Shown here piece after piece: positions 57,972 to 64,000 of a DNA stretch of 64,000 bases (its first letter is position 1; each line of letters opens with the position of its first letter). Source of the DNA: Planctomycetota bacterium (lineage in GTDB: Bacteria > Planctomycetota > B15-G4 > SIAN01). The notes under the pieces are model-generated. The model was given only the letters and a program-made list of their open reading frames with translations, had not been told where the DNA came from and made no database searches. The stretch covers positions 248,001 through 312,000 of the forward strand of contig JAEUIC010000018.1 of the NCBI GenBank assembly GCA_016795285.1, read 5' to 3'. The position numbers and the translations under genes are program-made.

Positions 57972-59048
57972 ATGGCGGCCGGCAGCTCACTCGAAACGAT
58001 CTGGGATGGCGCGACGCCGCCGTGGCCGACGCGCCTCGCGCTCGATGCCGCGAGCCTCCTCTGGAGGGCAGGCCGCGCGCTCCATCGCGGGCTCTACCAG
58101 CTCGGGCTGCGCCGCCGCGTCCGCTTGCCGGCGGTCGTCGTCAGCATCGGCAACCTCGCCGTGGGGGGCGTCGGCAAGACGCCGGTCGCGGCGTGGCTCG
58201 CGCACGGACTCCGCGAGCGCGGCCTGCGCGTGATGGTGCTGGCGCGCGGCTACCGGCGCGCGCCGGGTGCTGCGCTGAACGACGAGGGCGCCTGGCTCGC
58301 CGCGCGCGAGCCGCAGCTGCGCGTCGTCCAGGCGGCCGATCGCGCTGCCGCAGCGCGCGCCGCGCTGGCGCAGGCGCCTTGCGACGTGATCCTGCTCGAC
58401 GACGGCTTCCAGCATGAACGGCTCGCGCGCGACCTCGAGGTGGTGCTGCTCGATGCGACGGCGCCGTTTCGCAATGGCCGTCGGCTGCCGCGCGGACCGC
58501 TGCGCGATCCGCCCGCAGCGCTCGCGCGCGCCGACTGGGTGGTCGCGACCCGGTGCGAGCGGCTCGCGGCCGATGCGTTGACCCGCTGCAAGGCGGAGCT
58601 GCTCCGCCACGCGCCGCACGCGCGCTTCGCGGCGCTGCGCTTCGTGATCGCCTCGCTGCGGCGGGGTGGGCGGCGCGCGGCGGCGACGGCGCTCGCGGGG
58701 CAGCCGGTCGTCCTCTGCACCGGAGTCGGCGCGCCCGCGCAGGTGCGCGCCACTGCGGAAGCGCTCGGCGCGCGCGTCGTCGCCGAGCTGCGCCACCCCG
58801 ACCACCACGCCTTCACCGTCGCCGACCTCGCGGCGGCCCACGCGCTCGCCGAGCGGCACGGGGCAACGTTGCTGGTCACCGCGAAGGATGCGGTGAAGCT
58901 CGACGCGCTCGCGCCGGATGCTGCGGAGCGCTACGCGGTGCTCGAGCAGGAGGTGGAGCCGGTCGAGGGGGGTGCCGAACTGCTCGCGGCGATCGTCGCG
59001 CGCGCGAGCGGAGGCTCGACCGCGCGCATCAGCTCTTCTTCGCCGTGA
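57972..59048 (+). CDS. lpxK: Tetraacyldisaccharide 4'-kinase LpxK
   Basis: Inner-membrane-associated kinase that phosphorylates the 4' position of the lipid A disaccharide precursor. It implies the cell makes lipid A and therefore has an LPS-type outer membrane. The N-terminal region contains one helix (LALDAASLLWRAGRALHRGLY), then the P-loop GNLAVGGVGKTP, and LLDDGFQHERLARDLEVVLLD, the DDGFQH motif. LPRGPLRDPP and GVGAPAQVRATAEALGARVV follow, as does PDHHAFTVADL. The 358 residues fit. The last residues (STARISSSSP) look unlike a family end and overlap the reverse-strand small gene. Confidence 0.92.
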   Translation: MAAGSSLETIWDGATPPWPTRLALDAASLLWRAGRALHRGLYQLGLRRRVRLPAVVVSIGNLAVGGVGKTPVAAWLAHGLRERGLRVMVLARGYRRAPGAALNDEGAWLAAREPQLRVVQAADRAAAARAALAQAPCDVILLDDGFQHERLARDLEVVLLDATAPFRNGRRLPRGPLRDPPAALARADWVVATRCERLAADALTRCKAELLRHAPHARFAALRFVIASLRRGGRRAAATALAGQPVVLCTGVGAPAQVRATAEALGARVVAELRHPDHHAFTVADLAAAHALAERHGATLLVTAKDAVKLDALAPDAAERYAVLEQEVEPVEGGAELLAAIVARASGGSTARISSSSP

Positions 59049-59175
59049 TCCGGTAGACGCCCCAGAAGACCAGCAGGAGCAGCGAGACGAGGATCATCTC
59101 GACGGCCGGATTGCCGGCGGCGTGGTGGTCCGCACCGGAGCGGAGAGCGAGGAGAGCAGCACAGAGAGGCAGCAT
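59029..59175 (-). CDS. Small membrane protein
   Basis: A 48-residue protein with one strong membrane helix near the C-terminus (VEMILVSLLLLVFWGVYRI) and a basic tail (TAKKS). It is antisense to the last 20 nt of lpxK. It lies immediately upstream of, and divergent from, the glycosyltransferase gene. A minus-strand TATGCT at 59254-59249 is a possible promoter. The amphipathic and hydrophobic design suggests it is real, but no family is recognised; a chance antisense frame cannot be excluded. Confidence 0.5.
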   Translation of the reverse strand: MLPLCAALLALRSGADHHAAGNPAVEMILVSLLLLVFWGVYRITAKKS

Positions 59176-59318
59176 GGTCGCGCTCGGGAAGCAGTGGCGG
59201 TCGGCGCGCGTCCCTGTGGGTCGCGTCGCCCGATCGCGAGGGCGGCGTAGCATAGCGCGCCCTTCCGGACGCGGGCGCGCTGGCAGACCCGACCGATCCC
59301 TTGGCGAGGAGCCCCCGC

Positions 59319-60467
59319 TTGCGTGTCGCGCGCGTCATCACCCGGCTGAACCGCGGGGGGCCGGCGCGCACGCTCCTGCCGGTGCTGCCGGAGCTGGCGG
59401 AGCGCGGGGTCGAGTCGCTGCTGCTGACCGGCGAGCCGGAAACGGGCGAGGACGACTTGAGCGACGCCTTCGTGGCGGCGGGCGTGCGCGTGGTGCGCTT
59501 GCCCGGGCTGCGCCGCTCGCTCCATCCCTTCGCCGATCGGGCGGCGCGCCGCGCGCTCGAGCGCGAGATCGCGGCGTTCCGCCCCGACCTGCTGCACAGC
59601 CACACCTTCAAGGCGGGCTACCTCGCGCGGACGGCAGAGCTCGCGCCGGCGATCCGGCGAGTCCACACCTTCCACGGGCATCTCTTCCGCGGCGCCTTCC
59701 CGCCGCCGCTCGGCAGCTGGCTCGCCGCGCTCGAGCGGCGCCTCGCGCGGCGCACCGACCTCGTCGTCGCGGTGAGCGAGCGGGTGCGCGCGGAGCTCGT
59801 CGACGTGTGGCGGATCGCGCCGCGCGAGCGGACCGCGGTGGTGCCGGGCGTGCTGCTGCCCGAACTGGCGGTGGCGCCGACGGCGGCCGAGCGGGCGGCG
59901 GCGCGCGCGCGCCTGCTGCCGGCGGTCGGGCCGTGGATGGGGACGCTCGCGCGGTTGACCAAGGTGAAGGCGCCCGACTTCTTCCTCGACGTCGCAGCGC
60001 GCGTGCGCGCGCAGCGGCGCGATGCGCGCTTCGTCTGGGTCGGTGACGGCGACGGTCGCGAGCGCTTCCTCGCTGCCGTCGCGCGCCGCGGCCTCGCCGA
60101 GGCGGTCCGCTTCGTCGGCTGGCAGCCGGACGTGCGCGGCTGGCATCTCGCGCTCGATCTCGAGCTGCTGCTCTCGGACCAGGAGGGGCTGCCGTTGTCG
60201 CTGCTCGAAGCGACCGCGCTCGGGGTTCCGGTGGTCGCGACGGCCGTCGGCGGCGTCGCCGACCTCGTGCGCGACGGCATCGACGGCCGCCTCGTGCCGC
60301 GCCGCGCACTGGCGGCCGCCAGCGACGCGATCCTCGAGCTGCTCGAGCGGCCGCTGCCGCTCGCCGCGACGCCGCCGCCGTTGCGCGGCCTCGCGCCCGA
60401 CGCCCACGCCGCGGCGCTGCTCGCCCTCTACGAGCGGACGCTCGCTGATCCGGTGCGCGCCGCGTGA
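59319..60467 (+). CDS. GT4-family glycosyltransferase
   Basis: Cytoplasmic or membrane-bound retaining glycosyltransferase using a nucleotide-sugar donor, 382 residues. The TTG at 59319 is chosen because GAGGAG lies 7 nt upstream and gives MRVARVITRLNRGGP, the typical GT4 beginning; another TTG at 59301 has no such site. HSHTFKAGYLAR, HTFHGHLFRG, the GT-B C-terminal part FVWVGDGDGRERF, and SDQEGLPLSLLEATALGVPVV (the E-x7-E motif) are visible. It overlaps the downstream gene by 4 nt and probably adds a sugar to a surface glycan or polyprenyl lipid. Confidence 0.87.
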   Translation: MRVARVITRLNRGGPARTLLPVLPELAERGVESLLLTGEPETGEDDLSDAFVAAGVRVVRLPGLRRSLHPFADRAARRALEREIAAFRPDLLHSHTFKAGYLARTAELAPAIRRVHTFHGHLFRGAFPPPLGSWLAALERRLARRTDLVVAVSERVRAELVDVWRIAPRERTAVVPGVLLPELAVAPTAAERAAARARLLPAVGPWMGTLARLTKVKAPDFFLDVAARVRAQRRDARFVWVGDGDGRERFLAAVARRGLAEAVRFVGWQPDVRGWHLALDLELLLSDQEGLPLSLLEATALGVPVVATAVGGVADLVRDGIDGRLVPRRALAAASDAILELLERPLPLAATPPPLRGLAPDAHAAALLALYERTLADPVRAA

Positions 60468-61480
60468 ACCTGCTGCCGATCGTCCTCGGAGCGAGCTTCG
60501 CCGCCGCCGTCACGTCGTTCGGCCTCGCGCTGCTCCTGATGCGCGGCGCGCGCCATCTCGGCCTCGTCGACCCGCCGGGCGGTCGCAAGCTCCAGCGCCA
60601 CGCGGTGCCGCTGGTCGGCGGCGCGCTGCTGGCGGGGGTGCTGGCGGGAGGGGTCGCGGGCACGCGCGTCGGCGGCCTGCCGCTCGAGTTCGCCGACCTG
60701 CTGGCGCTGGCGGTGCCGCTGCTCTGCTTCGTGGTCGGCGTCGTCGACGACGCGCGGCTCACCGGCCTCACGCCCGGCGTGAAGGCGTTCGCCACGCTGC
60801 TCGCCTTCCTGCCGGCGATGCGCGGCGATGCCGGCTGGGCGAGCGTCTTCGAGCCGCGCACGCTGCTGGCCGCGGCGGCCGCCTTCGCCGCGCTCCACGC
60901 GACCAACACGATCGACCACGCGAACGGCCTCTGCGGCCTCGTCGCGGCGATCGGCGCCGGCTGCGCGGCAGCCGCAGCGCTGGAGGCGGAGCATGGCGCG
61001 GCCGCCCTCTTCGCGGGGCTCGTGGGCGGCAGCAGCGTCGGCTTCCTGGCGCTCAACTACCCGGCGGGCCGCGTCTTCCTCGGCGACAGCGGGAGCCTGC
61101 TGCTCGGCGGCTGCTTCGCGACGGCGCTGATCGGCAGCGGGCGGGTCGAGTGGCTGCTGCTCGCCGCCGTGCCGCTCGCCGACCTCGCGAGCGTCGCGCT
61201 GCTGCGGCTGCGCGCCGGCGTGGCGCCGTGGCAAGGCGATCGGCGCCACTCGACCCATCGGCTGCAGGCGCTCGGGATGCGCGAGCCGGTGGCGGTGCTG
61301 CTGCTCGCGGTCGTGCAGCTGCTCTGCTCGCTGCTGGCGGTGCCGCGCCTCTTCACGCCGGCGCGACCGGGCGCCGTCACGCTGGTCATGGGGGTGATCG
61401 GCGTGCTGGCGGTCGGCATGCTCTTCATCCCGCTGCCGCGCGCGACCGAAGCGGCAGCAGGCGAGGGAAAGCTGCCCTGA
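60464..61480 (+). CDS. Polyprenyl-phosphate sugar-1-phosphate transferase (WecA/MraY-like)
   Basis: Integral membrane PNPT-family enzyme, 338 residues and about ten helices; it starts at a GTG overlapping the GT4 stop. These enzymes put a sugar-1-phosphate on undecaprenyl-phosphate, the first step of surface-glycan assembly. Visible motifs: VVGVVDDARL (DD motif), FLGDSGSLLLGG, and RRHSTHRL (in place of the more usual RxH-x-HHR). The motif following helix 4 reads TNTIDHANGLCGL, where most members have NxxNxxD-x-x-x-GL-type order; here the Asp and Asn look exchanged. So activity should be checked. Confidence 0.84.
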   Translation: MNLLPIVLGASFAAAVTSFGLALLLMRGARHLGLVDPPGGRKLQRHAVPLVGGALLAGVLAGGVAGTRVGGLPLEFADLLALAVPLLCFVVGVVDDARLTGLTPGVKAFATLLAFLPAMRGDAGWASVFEPRTLLAAAAAFAALHATNTIDHANGLCGLVAAIGAGCAAAAALEAEHGAAALFAGLVGGSSVGFLALNYPAGRVFLGDSGSLLLGGCFATALIGSGRVEWLLLAAVPLADLASVALLRLRAGVAPWQGDRRHSTHRLQALGMREPVAVLLLAVVQLLCSLLAVPRLFTPARPGAVTLVMGVIGVLAVGMLFIPLPRATEAAAGEGKLP

Positions 61481-61530
61481 CGCGGCGAGCAGCGCGGCGA
61501 GCGGCACGGCGAACAACATCGAGGGGCGCG

Positions 61531-62280
61531 GTGGAAGCGGCCGAATTCGACAAGATCCTCGAGGTCGAGGAGGCCAACTGGTGGTACCGCGCCCGCCGCG
61601 CATTGGTGGCGAAGTGGCTCGCGAAGCGGCGCGCGCAGGTGGGCCGCCCGCTCGAGATCCTCGACATCGCCTGCGCGGCCGGCATGTCGTTCCGCCACTT
61701 CTCGGCGTTCGGCAACCTGCGCGGCGTCGACATCAGCGCCGAGACGATCCGGCTCTGCAAGGGGCGCGGCATCGATCGGATCGTGCAGTGCGATGCGATG
61801 AAGCTGCCGTTCAAGGCGGGGAGCTTCGACGTCGTGCTGGCGCTCGATGCGTTGGAGCACCTGCCCGATGACGCCGCCGGCATCGCCGAGATGCGCCGCG
61901 TCGCGCGCGACGACGCCCAGCTGATCGTGACGGTGCCGGCGTTCCAGTCGCTCTGGAGCCCGCACGACGTCGCGTTCCACCACTTCCGGCGCTACTCGCG
62001 GCCGGAGCTCCGGCGCAAGCTCGCGGCGGGCGGTCTCGCGGTCGACAAGCTCAGCTACTACTCGACCGCCGTCTTCCCGCCCGTCTTCGCGCTGCGGAAG
62101 CTCCGTCGCGCGACGGCGAGCGATGGCGCCGCGACCTCCGACTTCTTCCTCTCGCTGCCGCGCCCGCTCGAGGCGCTGCTCTACGCCGTCATGCGCGCCG
62201 AGATCGCGCTGATGGACTTCGTCAACCTGCCGTTCGGCGTGTCGCTCTTCGCCGCCTGCACCATCGCCCGCAAGGGTTAG
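61531..62280 (+). CDS. SAM-dependent methyltransferase
   Basis: A 249-residue class I methyltransferase. The GTG start has GAGGGG 4 nt upstream. Motif I is LEILDIACAAGMSF, with the acidic residue in GVDISAETIRL, then DALEHLPDDAAG (motif II/III region). FHHFRRYSRPELRRKL and a late LMDFVNLPFGVSL are typical of the methyltransferase-11 group found in glycan or lipid gene runs. It comes 50 nt after the sugar-phosphate transferase gene on the same strand; it may modify the glycan or its lipid carrier. Confidence 0.86.
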   Translation: MEAAEFDKILEVEEANWWYRARRALVAKWLAKRRAQVGRPLEILDIACAAGMSFRHFSAFGNLRGVDISAETIRLCKGRGIDRIVQCDAMKLPFKAGSFDVVLALDALEHLPDDAAGIAEMRRVARDDAQLIVTVPAFQSLWSPHDVAFHHFRRYSRPELRRKLAAGGLAVDKLSYYSTAVFPPVFALRKLRRATASDGAATSDFFLSLPRPLEALLYAVMRAEIALMDFVNLPFGVSLFAACTIARKG

Positions 62281-62281
62281 A

Positions 62282-62355
62282 GCGCCGGCGCGTCCGCGCC
62301 GTCGCCCACCTCCCCAAGCGCGCCGGCGCGTCAGTGCCGGCGCCCACCTCACAAC
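62282..62355. repeat. Two-copy imperfect direct repeat
   Basis: Units at 62282-62317 and 62320-62355 (38 bp apart) share CGCCGGCGCGTC and GCCCACCTC. It sits between the convergent methyltransferase and MCE genes and overlaps the latter's last codons. The second copy contains a 7-bp hairpin (CGCCGGC with GCCGGCG). Confidence 0.65.
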
Positions 62356-63524
62356 TGGCCGAAGAGGAACGACGCGACGCTCGACACCGGGGCCGCCTCG
62401 CGCGCGTCCTCGATGGCGCGGCCGATCTGGTCGAGGATCCGCTCGACGTTGCGGCGCGCCTCGTCGTCGGCGACCAGCAGCCCGAGCACGCCGCGCCCGC
62501 GCCGCGCCGCGTCGAGCAGCGCCGCCGCGTCGCCGCTGATGCCGGAGAAGCGCTCGACGATCTGCACGACCTGCTTCTCCATCTCCGGGTCGGAGAAGAG
62601 CTTCCCGATCGCCCCCTTGCCGCTGCTCACGTCGCGCACGATCTGGTCCAAGTTGCGGAAGGTCGCGTCCGACTCGCCGGTGGTCAGCTTGCCGAGCGCC
62701 CCTTCGCCGCGACCGAGCCGCTCGCCGGTGGCGGCGAAGCCGTCGATGCCGCGCTTCAGGCTGGCGGCGAGCTCCTCGTCGTAGATCGCCGCGTGGAGCG
62801 GCCCCTTCTTCTCGCGCGCGTCGGCGAGCAGCTGGCTCCCGTTGGCGAAGAAGCCCTTCGCCTGGTCGTGCAGCTCGTTCGACTGGAGCAGCTGGCCGAG
62901 GCTCCCTTCGCCGCGCTCGACCTTCGCGAGCAGGTTGCGCGCGGCGGCGAGTCCGGACGCGAGGTCGTCGGTCGCCTGCTTGTTCAGCAGCAGCTCGCCG
63001 ATCGAGCGCTTGCCCGAGTCGACGTCCTCGGCGAGGTGGGCGACGGCGGTCACGATCCGCCGCACGTCGGCGCGGTTCTCCTCGAGCAGGCCGGCGAACT
63101 GCCGCATCAGGTTCGAGTCGGCGCCGCCGGCGAGCTCGCGGTAGCGCTCGGGCGGCAGCGGGGCGCCGGTCGTGCCGGTCATCAGGTCGAGCTGCTTGCC
63201 GCCGAGCAGCGACGGGCTGCCGATCGCGATGGCGTAGTCCTCCTTGAGGACGAGCGGCGCGTCGACCACGAAGGTGACGCGCAGCCGCTTCTCCGGCGGC
63301 GGCTCGCCCGGCGTGAAGGCGACCTCGGTCACGCGGCCGCTCTGCACGCCGTAGACCATCACCGGGTCGCCGGCGCCGAGCCCCTCGACGTTCTGGAAGT
63401 AGGCGGTGAGCGTGGTGCGCTGCGCGCTGGTCGTCACGTCGCCGAGGTAGATCGTCATGAAGCCGAGCACGACCAGCATCGTGAAGAAGAAGAGCCCGAG
63501 GATCGTGTGGCGGATCGCGTTCAT
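62349..63524 (-). CDS. mlaD: MlaD/MCE-domain protein
   Basis: Membrane-anchored MCE protein, 391 residues. Such proteins form hexamers that pass phospholipids or other lipids across the periplasm, with an ABC transporter in the inner membrane. The ATG at 63524 gives an N-terminal helix (LGLFFFTMLVVLGFMTIYLG). The MCE domain follows with FQNVEGLGAGDPVMVYGVQSGRV (conserved G-x-G-DPVxxxGxxxG) and a hydrophobic SPSLLGGKQLDLMTG. Residues about 165-390 are charged helical, possibly a needle-like extension of variable repeats (GEGSLGQLL and GEGALGKL). It overlaps the ATPase gene by 4 nt (ATGA). Confidence 0.88.
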   Translation of the reverse strand: MNAIRHTILGLFFFTMLVVLGFMTIYLGDVTTSAQRTTLTAYFQNVEGLGAGDPVMVYGVQSGRVTEVAFTPGEPPPEKRLRVTFVVDAPLVLKEDYAIAIGSPSLLGGKQLDLMTGTTGAPLPPERYRELAGGADSNLMRQFAGLLEENRADVRRIVTAVAHLAEDVDSGKRSIGELLLNKQATDDLASGLAAARNLLAKVERGEGSLGQLLQSNELHDQAKGFFANGSQLLADAREKKGPLHAAIYDEELAASLKRGIDGFAATGERLGRGEGALGKLTTGESDATFRNLDQIVRDVSSGKGAIGKLFSDPEMEKQVVQIVERFSGISGDAAALLDAARRGRGVLGLLVADDEARRNVERILDQIGRAIEDAREAAPVSSVASFLFGQL

Positions 63525-64000
63525 CGCGGAGCTCCGGATCCGGCGGAACGGCCGCCGCTCAGGAAGTTGCGCACCGCCGGGTGGTCGGTGTGCTGGAACT
63601 TCTCGGTCGTGTCGCAGTGGACGACCTTGCCGCCGTCGACGAAGGCGACGCGGTCGCCCGCCTCCCAGGCGCACGGCAGGTCGTGGGTGACGAGGATCGA
63701 GGTGACGCCGAACTCGCGCTGCACGCTGCGGATCAGCGCGGCGATGTTGGCGGTCATCACCGGGTCGAGGCCGGCGGTCGGCTCGTCGTAGAGGATGATG
63801 GTCGGCGCGCCGGCCAGCACGCGCGCCAGCGCCACGCGCCGCTTCTGCCCGCCCGAGAGCTCGGCCGGCATCTGGTACTTCGACTGCAGCATGTGGACCT
63901 TGGCGAGGTACTCGTCGACCCGCCGGTCGATCTCGTGGGGACGCAGCCGCGTGTGCTCGGCGAGCGGCAGGCCGACGTTCTCGGCGACGGTGAGCCAGTT
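63521..64000 (-). CDS. mlaF: MlaF/Mkl-type ABC ATPase (N-terminus outside window)
   Basis: ABC ATPase of the lipid-transport (Mla/Mce) type, partial: the last 159 codons, while the start and Walker A lie beyond base 64000. The frame is open to the window edge. The visible order is LTVAENVGLPLAEH (the conserved 'LTV-ENV' stretch after the Q-loop), the signature LSGGQKRRVALARVL, Walker B IILYDEPTAGLDP, and the H-loop ILVTHDLPCAW. The end is short and charged. It is immediately upstream of the MCE gene, as in Mce/Mla operons. Confidence 0.88.
   Translation of the reverse strand, partial: NWLTVAENVGLPLAEHTRLRPHEIDRRVDEYLAKVHMLQSKYQMPAELSGGQKRRVALARVLAGAPTIILYDEPTAGLDPVMTANIAALIRSVQREFGVTSILVTHDLPCAWEAGDRVAFVDGGKVVHCDTTEKFQHTDHPAVRNFLSGGRSAGSGAPR

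Noticed and set aside
1..64000. Prophage, insertion sequence or integrative element
   Set aside because: No transposase, integrase, phage structural gene, terminal inverted repeat or attachment-site pair was found, and base composition looks even throughout.

Overview
The window is very GC-rich and densely coded on both strands. It comes from a Gram-negative-type bacterium: it carries lpxK (lipid A), an MCE/Mla-type lipid transport pair, two outer-membrane secretins, several lipoproteins, and type IV pilus genes. The mix of long TPR/HEAT-repeat envelope proteins, multiple secretin paralogues, a sulfatase-fold protein, ExbB/ExbD sets and GC-rich leader-poor genes would suit a Planctomycetota-like or related deep lineage (Myxococcota or similar also possible). 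This is an inference from gene content, not a proven placement. Starts at GTG and TTG are common, and 4-bp ATGA/GTGA overlaps are frequent.

Layout. 1-4.8 kb: pilT (5' truncated)-pilB-pilC-pilin, the motor and fibre of a type IV pilus. 4.9-9.9 kb: a HEAT-like membrane-anchored protein (-) and a giant glycine-rich lipoprotein (+) behind a consensus promoter. 10-15.6 kb: aminofutalosine-deaminase-like amidohydrolase, phosphoesterase, GT39-like membrane protein, cutA, and a DASS transporter. 15.7-20.9 kb (-): ComM-like ATPase, a HEAT protein carrying a piece of a secretin, comEC. 20.9-28.8 kb (+): coaD, ridA, a degenerate M16-like protein, and a complete OppABCDF-type peptide importer. 28.9-30.2 kb: DUF2203 and HAD genes.

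30.3-48.0 kb (all -): the most interesting block. In transcription order it holds a PilM-PilN fusion, a PilO-like protein, a fibronectin-III-like membrane protein, secretin lipoprotein 2, a 965-residue TPR protein, a second TPR-like protein, ExbB, two ExbD paralogues, a sulfatase-fold/TPR protein and secretin lipoprotein 1. This couples the inner-membrane alignment parts and outer-membrane pore of a type IV pilus or type II secretion machine to a proton-driven ExbB/ExbD-type motor and large periplasmic TPR proteins. Two good promoters and several hairpins divide it into transcription units.

48-64 kb: family-4 uracil-DNA glycosylase, a TPR membrane protein, a cysteine-desulfurase-like enzyme, leucyl aminopeptidase, thioredoxin reductase, tRNA-Cys(GCA), an orphan ParA, a hypothetical exported protein, lpxK, glycosyltransferases and a methyltransferase (surface glycan), and the MlaD/MlaF-like pair cut by the window end. 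No CRISPR array, insertion sequence, prophage, rRNA or integrase was seen.
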